From positions 162,808,547 through 162,872,546 of the forward strand of contig JALIGW010000001.1 in assembly GCA_023053685.1 (NCBI GenBank): DNA of 64,000 nt, read 5' to 3'. A program made the translations under genes and the position numbers. The notes beneath the pieces are model-generated. The model ran no database searches and was not told the origin of the DNA. It saw only the letters and a list, made by a program, of their open reading frames with translations. Source of the stretch: Diadophis punctatus similis (taxonomy: Eukaryota > Chordata > Lepidosauria > Squamata > Dipsadidae). Positions 1 to 10,090 of the stretch are shown piece after piece (the first letter of the stretch is position 1; the number at the start of each line of letters is the position of its first letter).

Positions 1-187
1 CCCGCCGGGACCCCGCCATTTGAGTTCTTTTACCCTCTGCGCATGCACAAAGTGTTCTGTGCATGCGCAGAGGGTAAAAGAACTCAAATGGCAGTGTCCC
101 AGCGGGTGGGCGGAGCGCCGCGCTACCTGCGCGATCAGCTCACCCACGACAGACAGGTAAAACCGAACCAGGAGCATTTCACCCCTG
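1..187. mobile_element. hAT-type MITE, left part cut by the window edge
   Basis: The right end at 187 reads CATTTCACCCCTG, the inverse of the CAGGGGTGAAAT-type hAT terminus seen in other MITEs here (compare 50586). Bases 1-108 form a long imperfect palindrome (arms about 1-48 and 60-108, loop near 49-59) containing GCATGCGCAG motifs. The left terminus and target duplication lie outside the window. Confidence 0.6.
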
Positions 188-3129
188 CATCACACAGACG
201 GTACTTAACTACAGCCCAGCAACAACAGCCAGCCAATCAAACAGTCTGAAATTTGACTATGACTCAGCAATATCCAAATAACATTCAGACTAATTTGCAT
301 CTCATAAAAAGGTATTTAAAGACCTGTGTTCTGACAGACAAGCACATTTCAAAATGCACTGATGATGTCGCCTCGAATGGTGATGAAATGTTTGCAACCA
401 AACTGCCAAGCTCAGAGCTCAAACCAACAGCCTAAACTCTACCACTCTTTGCACTTGTTTTCTATGGTAAGGACCCTCATCACACAAAAAGCATTTTCAG
501 GGGCAATTCTTATGTAAAGATTAATAAATGCTTAAAGTATCATTGCTGGGGGGGGGGGGAGAATCCGGCACATTGATTGTATCACTAGAAGTACATTGAA
601 TTGAAGAGAACTCCAAATTTCAAAAAATGGAAAATACAAATGGCAAACAAGTAGGCAGGAGGGAGGGAGGGAGGGAGGGAGGAGAGGGGGGGTTGGAGGT
701 CTTCAGGGGCTCGGGGTATAACAAATGGAGGAGTTCATATGTCACTCTTTCCCCCACCCCACTAACATCCCAGGGCCACATTACTTGTGGAAGACATTCT
801 CCCTTTTTCTGAATCAGCGGAGGAATGGAAACAATGGTCTGTGAATTGACTGGAGAATGAGACATTCAATTAGTTGCAGAATAAAAAGCAGCTGTTGAAA
901 TATAATAGTTGTTATTCTGAACACATGAACCTGAAAAGATACTATTTATTTTATAAGACAAACAACATTTGCCTTCTGTTTGATCTCAAAGAGCATCTAC
1001 CACTAGAAGTTGTCCGTTCTCATTTAGTCAATTCTCTGCTGGAGTGGGCTGTGCAGAAGCTATAAACACAAAGCAGAACATATCACTTTCTATGTTAATT
1101 TGACAGTAAACAATACTAATTTGACTTTGCAGCTGTTTATTGATAGCAAAATAATACATTTCAGTGCAGAGAACAGTAGCCTGTGGATTGGGACTGAATA
1201 GTTTATAAAACCCAAGGAGCCAGGTTAGCCACAAACTCTCAAAGTAAGGAATTCAACAAGCAACACCCTGGGTTTGTGGCTTTCCCTCTGCAGTTTAACA
1301 GGCAGAGGTGGCTATTGCTTGACATCTGTAATTTGGATTTTCTGCCTAGCTATCTTGTTTAGGTTTTATTGTTCCGGGATAGTTAAGATTCCAATGTTGA
1401 TGACAATGGGGAATCGTCCAGAGTCAGCCTTAGACAATAAAACCATTCTATCTGCTTGAGACTGAAAAGAAAAGGGAGGATTGGCTTAATTTAGATGTTA
1501 TTCAAAAAGTATGAATGCTGTTTTTCTGTGGATGTGTCTTGCAGTGATCCAATAAAGTAAGAAATTAAAACATCCTGTGGAAGAGGTGCATCACTTCCAA
1601 CCTCTGCTTATACAGTAAATGTTGGGACCTGTGATTTTGGATAATATATCAACCTATCCAAAATCTTATCAGATCCATACAACCCCTCCTGCCCCCAGCC
1701 AAAGTAGGAAACATATTTTTGCCTGGTTTCAGTACTCATTTGCCTACACTATTCATCAGGCATTGTGCCATAAACCAAAAACAGCTGCATTGCATGAAAG
1801 GTGTCTATTGAGCAAATAACACCAGATCATTCAAGCATGTGAGCCAAGTTTTATGTTACAGCAGATAGCAAGTACTTCATTTTTCCCTCCCTTCTCCTGC
1901 TTCTCAGCCTCCAGCCAAACTAAAAATTATTTCCTGGCCATAGATAGAGCAAACATAAAACCGGAATATCCACTGCATCTGTTTGAAGACCAGCCTCTGA
2001 AATTTAATTTCTGGAAAGTCATTGAACCAGCTCGGCATATTTAGATTTCTGAATAGACGGTCCTGAATTGGATCTCTGAGATTGAATTCTCAATGGACAT
2101 CAAGGCACTGAAGGGAGAAGAATTAACAGGGAATTGGAAACAGGGTGGATAGAACAAGGGAATCATCCCAGCAGAATCTGATGAGCAGATAGGAATATTT
2201 CTGATACAGTTCTATGATTATAATTATTTACAATACAATTTTAAAACTTTTTCTTTTAAAAGAATATTTTGCCAATGTCGTGTGCATTGATGGTACAAGT
2301 CCATTTGAGAGTTGTTCATAATAGCAATTATAACTATTGAGGAGTAATAAATATGAGTTCAGGGATTAATAAAGACAGGAATACAAGCCATTCTTTTTAT
2401 CCTTTTGTTGCATCTACCAAGTGACTTGATAAGTGATAAGGAAGGTGATTCCATTCCAATATGTTTAATTTTCCGTGCATATTATCAGCTATATCTTTAG
2501 GATGAAAACTAAGCAAGATAAATAATCATGCTGCAAATTTATGCATGAGCCAGCAAAGTAGATTCTGGATCTTTTTTCTATTAAGAAAATTCAGATGCTT
2601 TTAATTGAGATTTATCAAGAAATTTAACATTGTTTTATCAGATACATCTTTTCAGGAAATTGGACACCGTGGAACAAAAGAAAATGAGAGGCATGGATGG
2701 AAATCTTTTGCAATAAATCTATATGCAATCCCTCTATAAGACAACTAAGAATGTGGCAAACATGATCAAAAGCCATAGAAGCTGCCAGACAGTGTTTACT
2801 TTCCTCCCCCCCCCCTTTCTGGTGACTGAAATTCTTTAGATTTGCATTTCTTTTTATAACAGTTTTGACAAATGTGTCTAGTCCAAAGGTACAGAAATGT
2901 AACAGTAATCATGAATTTCTTTGTTGTCAGTCTCTTCATGGAAGTAGTTGCCAAGTTGCTGCACTGAAGCAAAAGACATCTTGATGTTGTTCAGTGCCAG
3001 ATTCTTGTAAGCGAGAAGTGAGGGGGGGGGGGACTTGAATATTGAGAGACTTCAAGTAACTCTCATGACAAATGGGTTTGTATCCTCTTCTTTCAGCCCA
3101 TATAGCAAATCAGTCTGAACTATATAAGC
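188..3129. other. Unique-looking AT-rich DNA, no gene recognised
   Basis: I see no gene and no clear transposon here. There is a GGGA/GGAG purine-rich simple repeat at about 656-692 and poly-G runs at 547-559, 2806-2815 and 3023-3032. Short open frames lack homology or splice context that I can recognise. Confidence 0.5.
656..692. repeat. (GGGA)n simple repeat, decayed
   Basis: The tract is about 37 bp of GGGAGGGAGG-type sequence followed by a G-rich run, on a strongly purine strand. Confidence 0.85.
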
Positions 3130-3687
3130 CAGTGATGGCGAACCTTTTTTGGTTTGTGTGCCAAAAGGGGGAGGGTGCGTGTGTTAGCGCGTGCACACGT
3201 GCCCACACTCATTCCCTCCCCCCACGCATGCGCACAACCCCCCTCATGCTGCCCCCTGCGCATGTGCACACCCCCCACCCCCGCGCAAAGGCCTTACCGA
3301 AGCCAGGGACGGTAAAAAATGACAAAATGGGCAAACCGGAAGTTCGGAAAACGCACTTCCGGTTTGTCCGTTGGGGTGTTTTTTGCACTCCGGGGCTTCA
3401 GGAAGCTTCCCTGAACCCTCCGGAGTGCTAAAAACAGCCCAATGGCAAACCGGAAGTGCGTTTTCTGAACTTCTGGTTTGCCCGTTTCGTCATTTTTTGC
3501 ATTCCAGGGCTTCAGGAAGCTTCCCTGAACCCTCCGGAGTGCAAAAAACAGCACAACGGCAAACCAGAAGTTCGTTTTTCCGAACTTCTGGTTTGCCCGT
3601 GGAGCTGACAGGGCAATGCCTCATGTGCCCTCCGATATGGCTCCGCGTGCCACCTGTGGCACACGTGCCATAGGTTCGCCATCACTG
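3130..3687. mobile_element. Non-autonomous hAT element with 8-bp TSD
   Basis: Termini are CAGTGATGGCGAACCT and AGGTTCGCCATCACTG, perfect inverted repeats. Flanks are identical 8-bp copies ATATAAGC at 3122-3129 and 3688-3695, the hAT hallmark. There is no transposase frame. The interior holds 2.4 tandem copies of a 114-bp unit starting at 3331, 3445 and 3559, and each unit starts with a short palindrome around CAAACCGGAAGT and its inverse. Confidence 0.92.
3331..3602. repeat. 114-bp tandem repeat, 2.4 copies, inside the hAT element
   Basis: Copies start with GCAAACCGGAAGT or GCAAACCAGAAGT at 3331, 3445 and 3559, exactly 114 bp apart. The GGCTTCAGGAAGCTTCCC core occurs in both full copies; the third is partial. 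Confidence 0.9.
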
Positions 3688-3785
3688 ATATAAGCCAATA
3701 CTGATGCGTCTATAGAGAAAATGAGTTTTTCCCCTCAGATTTTGATTTTTTTAAAAGCTATCATGGGGAAAAAATCATAACTATA

Positions 3786-3842
3786 CCTTTTAAATATTTT
3801 TTTAAATATTTTTAAATATTTTTTTAAATATTTTTAAATAGA
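3786..3842. repeat. TTTAAATATTTTT tandem repeat
   Basis: Four to five short tandem copies of AAATATTTTTTT/TTAAATATTTTT; very AT-rich low-complexity DNA. Confidence 0.75.
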
Positions 3843-3984
3843 TCCTTTTTTTCAGAATTTTGATTATAATAGTAAAATCTAATACAAACTAAACTTAAAG
3901 AAAAGAAAATAGAAAGGAAAGTATGAGGAAAAAGAGAAAAGAAAGAAAAAAGTAAATATATGATAAAGAGAAAAGAAATATATA

Positions 3985-4805
3985 AAGGATTCTTTTTTAA
4001 AATTTTTATTGAACGTTTTTTACATTAAAAACAAACATGGAAATTTATACAATTTCCTTTTTTTACAACAGTTTTGCGTTGTTAAAACCTTTTAAATTTT
4101 ACAATATTTTCCCCTTTCATTTTTCATTTCTGTTATATACATTTATTTCATACTTCAATTTATATAGATACATCATATCTATATGTACTCTATTTACATC
4201 GTATTTTTATGTACTCTATTTCTACTATATTTTCTATTTCCCTTTTGTTTGTTATTCTAATACCTTCTATTAACTCCTTTATCCTTTTTCTTAATTTGTT
4301 CTCTTATTCCTTGTCTCTCTTTTCTAACCACCTATATCACCTTTCCCATACTCTATAATATTCTGTTTCTTCTTTTTCTTGTAATTCTTTTGTAAGTTTG
4401 TCCATTTCAGCGCACTCTAAGATCTTTCTAATCAAATTCCCTTCTGATGGTGTATATTTACTCTTCCAATTTTGGGCAAATATTATTATTGCAGCCGTAA
4501 TCACATGGATTATTAAATATTGTATTTCTTTCTTGTAGATTTCAGGTAGTATTCCTAATAAGAATATTTCTGGTTTCATTTCTATTTTTTCATTAGTAAT
4601 CTCTTCTATTAATATTTTAATTTTGTTCCAATAGTGTTTCGCTTTCAGACACGTCCACCAAATATGGTAGCATGTTCCTTGGATTTGATTACATATCCAA
4701 CAGTTTGATTTTATATTAGGAAACATCTTTGCAAGTCGTGCAGGTGGAAGGTGCCACCTGTAAAACATTTTATACATGTTTTCTTTATAGGGTACGGACA
4801 TATAT
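3985..4805 (-). mobile_element. 5'-truncated L1-type LINE, ORF2 C-terminus
   Basis: On the minus strand an open stretch of 154 codons (4337-4801) matches the C-terminal end of vertebrate L1 ORF2. It has MYKMFYRWHLPPARLAKMFP, then a Cys-rich knuckle (CWICNQ..GTCYHIWWTC), then a helix-rich tail ending KEETEYYRVWER. At lower coordinates lie the AT-rich 3' UTR and an A/G-rich stretch when read on the minus strand. It has no reverse-transcriptase catalytic part. A fragment of the same family is at 58440-58790. Confidence 0.85.
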
Positions 4806-6159
4806 AAAGAATTCTAACCATCGCAAGTATAAACAAATTTAGTGACTCTTCATCCCATTTCTAAGGTTACAAACATTTATTTTTTCATCCCATATCTTAT
4901 CCCTTATCTATAGACAAATCCATGAAGCATCAACTTTTCAGTCTTGGTGACTGCAGAAAGTCCAAATAGTGTAGCCAGACGTAGCAACGTATCTGTTAGG
5001 CACAAAGAATCAGGACCATCTGTTAGACTGCAGCATAGAAGATATATTCAATACTATATACAAGAATTTAGTCAACTAAAGTTCAGTACTAAATTGGCAA
5101 AAAATCAGGGTAAAAAAATTAAGGAGGGCTTGGGCTTGGATGTCTTGTGGGAATGCAATGACTCTAAGCTGATGATGCATTTAACTCCATCCCTCAGTGC
5201 TGCCTGCTCTTCTCCTACAATATCTTGTTTTAAATTTGATCAGATAAACCAATTTTATATTCCTCCCTTTACTTCTAACAGTCTTAATCTTTAGTTCATT
5301 CAAATATAATTGTAGGATTTGATTTCACTTTCTTTTTTCTTTGTCCTATGACACAGAGTTCTTCAAAGCTTTAACAAACCTCTTTTGTAAATCCAAGAGG
5401 AAAAAGTTGTCCAGGTAACTCTCTTGGTTTATCGTTCTCTTTTATTTCCATTTTTAATTTTAAAATATCAACCAATTTCTTTTGCGGATCCAATGAAACA
5501 ACCTTTTCTAAATTATTTTCTTGGCCTGTCAGTTGTTAAAACTGCTTTCAATATCATCCCTATCTTATTAAAAAAATGTTCTACATTTTCATTTTCTTCA
5601 AAAACATATTTAGACGTAGTTTAGTCATAGAAGCAAGCATCATTACTGACATTGTTGACATGACTACTAATTTCTAAGACTAAGATTCCATTCTTCAAAA
5701 GTCTCCTTCAGCATTTTCATTGTTCTTTTTCATTTTATGTTTACCTTTTCCTCTCTACCTAAAATATTTAGTCCTGTCTTGTGTCCAGTTTTTAAGTCAT
5801 GAAATTGGTTATCTCTGTTGTCTTTCAAAAACCAAAATCTATTTTCCATGAAAAATTGTTTGTTCTTTATAATTAATTCCAAAGTCTTATTGTAAAAATT
5901 TCAATATTCCAAATTTATCTGGATCCTTGGTCCATTTATAATTTCCTAAAATCAAAATCTTATTTAGATTTTTACTGTTTACTTCGGATTCTTTAAGTTC
6001 TTAAGCTTATAATTAATTTTTATTTTATTCGGGGTTGAAAATAAACTCACTTATTGAAGACTTTTCAAACTTGTGATTCTGAAGGTCTCTAATAATTTTA
6101 AAATGGTTATAGACAATTTCCAAAAGTGAGATTTGCAAATTGAAAAGGCTATTTAAGAA
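4806..6159. other. AT-rich DNA, possibly more antisense L1-like sequence
   Basis: This T-rich stretch directly abuts the L1 fragment and resembles antisense LINE untranslated/ORF1 sequence in composition. I cannot show homology; no gene is visible. Confidence 0.3.
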
Positions 6160-6602
6160 ACTGTTTCAGCCCAATGCGATTGGCCCACCTCACTCTTTCT
6201 TGCAGGAGGGGCATGCTGCACCCCTGGTTGGTCAAGGAATTCCAGCCAGTGGAGTCCAGGAGAAGGGGCTTTTCTGCCATGGATCCTGCCCTCTGGAACA
6301 CTGTTTCCCTTGAGGTAAGATCCACATCCACCCTCTTGGCTTTCCCTAAGAGCCTCAAGACCTGGTTCTGCCAACATGTCTGGTGCCCTGGTGGGGGCGT
6401 TCCATATTAGAAGTAGTTAGTGGATTAGGAAAAAGATCCCACCTCTACCTCATAGTATCCTGGATTTTAACTTATTTAATTTTGGTTTATTTAATATTTA
6501 ATGTTTTAATGTTTGTACCTCTGTTCTTATGTTTGTAAGACACCCATAGTCACTTGTTAGTGAGATGGGTGGCATATAAATTTAATAAATAATAATAATA
6601 AA
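6160..6602 (+). mobile_element. L2/CR1-clade LINE 3' end
   Basis: Remnants of the reverse-transcriptase ORF C-terminus are readable (RGFSAMDPALWNTVSLEVRS and LLAFPKSLKTW, matching the family pattern RAFSVAAPxLWNxLP..LxxFKxxLKTxLF). They are followed by a 3' UTR ending GGGTGGCATATAAATTTAAT and an AATAATAATA tail. Confidence 0.8.
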
Positions 6603-7381
6603 AGGCAACCACAGCGAGCAAGATGGCTAATTCCTTCATCTTCTGGCAATCACTGTCCTGATGTCTCATGATGAGAAACAGCCATGGGTGATCTCCCATC
6701 CTCTCCTTATCTGGAGATCTTCCAACAAATCTGTCTACTTACCAGTTCCTTGGTCTTTTCAATGGTCACTGGCTCTGCTTTTGTACAACTGTCTTCAATT
6801 CGCCATATCACTCCTGCACATTTTGATCCTCTTCACTTGTTTGATCACAAAATACACATCTTTGCTAGTTGTTATTGGAAAAACAGTGGACTATCTCAGA
6901 GTTATATTTTGATGCATAAACTGTTCTGATTCTAACCAATTGGTCATTTCAGGGCACCTAATTTTATAATGTAAATGTTAAATAAATACATAAATACATT
7001 TATTTTTAGTTAAATATTATTATTAAATTAAATGTTATAACGTGAAGTGAAAGGTTTCCTGGAAAATTGAGGAAGCATGTGCAGTAGACATGTTGATTTC
7101 CAAAGTTTAATTTCTAAGAAAACTACTTCTATCTGGGCTAAAAAGTAAAATACTTGTGATTTCTGAGAGAAAATCAACTGAGAAGCATTCTTACCCTCAT
7201 TGCATGAAGAAATATTATTATATGCTAAGAAAAGACTCTTTAACAATAAACATTTCTCCTGTACATAGTCATTTGTACCCTTAATAAAACACAAGTCAAA
7301 AAGTGGTTGTCTGCTCCTAGGATCATTTAGCTTTGACAGCTCAAGGAAGAAACAAGGTGCAGTAGCCACAACCATTCCATG
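6603..7381. other. No recognised feature
   Basis: AT-rich DNA without a gene or a repeat I can name. Confidence 0.4.
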
Positions 7382-7617
7382 AGATCCAGTTTGGTCTAAT
7401 GGTAAAGAGACCAGGCTAGAAACCAGAAGACCATAACTTCTAGCCCCACCTTAGGCATCAAAGCCTTTGGACCAGTCACTCTGTCTCAGCCCAACTTCAC
7501 AGGGTTGTTGTGGGGAAGATAGGAGGGGGAAGGAGTATTATGTATGTTCACCACCTTGAGTTATTTATAAAAATAATGAAGGCAGGACATAAATAAATAA
7601 TAAATAATAAATAAATG
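7382..7617 (+). mobile_element. tRNA-derived SINE (GTTTGGTCTAATGG head)
   Basis: The 5' part is tRNA-like with an A-box-like TGGTCTAATGGTAAAGAG and a B-box-like region. The body holds CAGTCACTCTGTCTCAGCCC and ACAGGGTTGTTGTGGGGAAG, and the end reads CACCTTGAGTTATTTATAAA followed by an ATAAATAA tail. This is a common squamate SINE design with a LINE-derived tail. Related heads are at 24828 and (antisense) 14160. Confidence 0.8.
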
Positions 7618-7865
7618 TTAGAATGTTTTCTGGATTTTTAATGGATGAAATGATGCTTAACTCCATTTAGTCTCCTATTTAGAGCTACCAGAAACAGACT
7701 GAAAGAATATGAGTAACAAGACGTAGCAAGGTACTAAAGGTGCAATCTAGTGATCAGCTGGTTTTTTTCCAGCCTAGATCTAGTAATCCTTCCTGAACTC
7801 CTTTCAACCCCCCAAGATAAAATAAGACTTTCTTTTTTTTTCAGTTCACCTACCAGAGTTCTAAT

Positions 7866-7868
<3 letters not shown>

Positions 7869-7951
<83 letters not shown>
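7869..7951. repeat. (AG)41 microsatellite
   Basis: About 83 bp of uninterrupted AG. It is flanked by a 10-bp inverted repeat, CCAGAGTTCT (7853-7862) and AGAACTCTGG (7949-7958). Confidence 0.97.
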
Positions 7952-7953
<2 letters not shown>

Positions 7954-7958
7954 TCTGG

Positions 7959-8724
7959 CACCCCTCTTTTTCTTTGAGTTTCTTTATCTACCTGCAGGTT
8001 TTAATGTTGCAAGATTAATGAAATACATTAACTGCCTAAAAAAGGCTTTCTTCCAAATGTTCTCAACACACCACTTTTTGTAAGTTAAATATCTATTCCC
8101 ACATGCATTAATTACATTATGTTGAAAATGATAAGATGCTTTAAATGTTTTTTTCCTAATAGAAAGCAAACCAAAACAAAGATTACTAGTATCAATTTCA
8201 CATGTTTAAATTGTGAAGAACATTATTTTAGACCATTAATTAGAGGGTGAAAATCTTCTTTCAAGAATCATTTTCTTTAAAGTCCACTACTTTACTTAGA
8301 TAAACATAAAACACTTCACTGAACCAATGCAATATCAGAGATCTCATACAGTATGTAAATTCAGGATGAGGATGGCAATTCCTATTCTCTGAAATATATT
8401 TGGGGTGTTTCTTAAAAAGAATTCTGAAGCTTCATAAGCTGAATTTAAGAGATTTTCAAAATTGTGAGGGTGCTTCTTACACAACGGTTTCACACTATTT
8501 TAAATGCAGCTCCAGATCACTTCTCTGCATTTGAAGCTTATGGTCGAGTATGGATCATTTGGCTCATGTAACTGTTCTGTGCAATGGTCCCAATTTCAGA
8601 GCCATGTTGCATTTCTCCTGAGAAATAAAAGCACAAAGCTCAGCATTAATCAACTTCTTCATTTTCTTTCATTTCTGCAATTGAAAGAATTGCAGTATAC
8701 ATCCATTGTGAGTAATCCCTCCTC
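7959..8724. other. No recognised feature
   Basis: AT-rich DNA; no gene or named repeat seen. Confidence 0.4.
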
Positions 8725-9150
8725 AGTAATCCCTCCTCATCTTTAGATGAGAAAGATGAACATTCATAATGATGAACAGTTGCAGGAACTAGGCAAGTCT
8801 AGTCCAGCGAAGAGAAGAACTAAGGGTGACATGATAGCAGTCTTCCAATATCTGAGGTGCTATCATAGAGAGGAAGGGGTCTACCTATTCTTCAAAGCAC
8901 CAGGACAAGAAGCAATGGATGGAAGCTTATCAAGGAGAAATTCAACCAGAACTAAGGAGACATTTCCTGACAATGAGAACAATTAATCAATGGAAGGCTT
9001 GCCTCCAGAAACTGTGGGTGATCCATCACTGGACTTTTTAAAGAAGAGATTGAATGGTATTGGTATAGGGTCTCCTGCTTGAGCAAAAGGGTTGGACTAG
9101 AAGATCTCCATTCTGTTATTCTGTATTCTAATAGAGCAAATGTATGATTG
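8725..9150 (+). mobile_element. CR1 LINE 3' end
   Basis: Diagnostic CR1 3' sequence in sense: GACATGATAGCAGTCTTCCA, then the region around CAGAACTAAGGAGACATTTC, then GGGTCTCCTGCTTGAGCA and GGTTGGACTAGAAGATCTCC, ending with ATTCTGT-type repeats. It is 5'-truncated, as usual for CR1. Confidence 0.88.
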
Positions 9151-9325
9151 CAGGTGGAAATTGCAGGGAAGCGAAAATCTAGTCCTGGAGATGGCTGGCT
9201 CTCTTTTACTGGAACTATTAAGCAAAGGGGCTGAAAGTTCATCTGTCAGGGATACTGTATTTTTCATACATGGTGCTTGGACAACACAATTTCTAAGCTC
9301 TCTTCTAGTTCTATGATTCTATGGT

Positions 9326-9572
9326 TCAGCACAATAGCAATAGCATTTAGGCTTCTATACCGTCCCATAGCGCTTTACAACATTCTCTGGGCAGTTTACA
9401 AGGTAGAAGCATTATTTTCATATTGCTTCCAGCAGTCTGGAGACTGTTTTACAGACCTCGAAAGAATGGAAGTCTAAGTCAACTTTGAGCCCACTCAGGA
9501 TCGAACTCCAGGCTGTGCACAGAGTTTGCCTGCAATACTGTACTTTAACCACTGTGCCACTGGCATACAAGA
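9326..9572 (-). mobile_element. tRNA-derived SINE with (GCTATT)n tail, antisense
   Basis: Read on the minus strand it starts GCCAGTGGCACAGTGGTTAA, continues with a degenerate middle (TCGAGGTCTGTAAAACAG region) and ends GCTATTGCTATTGTGCTG. It is the same family as 16942-17188 and 30241-30491 but older. Confidence 0.75.
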
Positions 9573-9914
9573 GGTATGCTGGAGTTAACATCAAAGTACA
9601 TTTAAAGTTGTTTTCCTGGGATCTGGGTTCCCAGAAAACACTCCACAGACGTAGGACATTATATTGCTAGAGCTAAATCTTTCCAAACCTATCATTTACC
9701 TGGAAAGATGTATGCTTTGGAATATTTACAACAGAACTGGTACAAACTATTCCAGGATGCAAAGCCCAGACTCTTGTACCATGTATTTTACTGATATTTT
9801 TTTTAATTGAGTGGCAGGATTTCTATCTTGTTTATTGAACTATGCTATTTAATTTTTTGTTTTTTAAAAAAATTGTGAGCCTCCTGGATTGTTTGGGAGT
9901 TTGGTTAAACTTGA
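9573..9914. other. No recognised feature
   Basis: No gene or identifiable repeat. Confidence 0.4.
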
Positions 9915-10090
9915 CCAACCAATCCTTGATTTATGATAACAATTGGGACCATAAATTCTGTCACTAAGTGATATGGTCATAAAGTGTGATGTTATGTGAC
10001 CATGTTACTTAGCTACAATAATCTTAGCATGCCCATTGTTATTATTAACCAAAATCCACTAGTCATTAGCTGAGGACCCTCCTCACCTAA
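9915..10090. mobile_element. Relic of the CAGGTAGTCCTC-type MITE family
   Basis: CCTTGATTTATGATAACAAT, AGTGATATGGTCATAAAG and the end TAGCTGAGGACCCTCC resemble the left and right portions of the MITE family seen better preserved at 28680 and 62373. It is heavily diverged. Confidence 0.4.

Noticed and set aside
3331..3602. CRISPR-like spaced repeats
   Set aside because: The units are long direct tandem repeats in a vertebrate hAT element, not short repeats with unique spacers, and there are no cas genes.
3294..3673. Overlapping frames on both strands with repeated peptides
   Set aside because: They are translations of the 114-bp tandem repeats within the hAT MITE.
7734..7961. Frame encoding a long Ser-Leu repeat
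   Set aside because: It is just the translation of the AG microsatellite.
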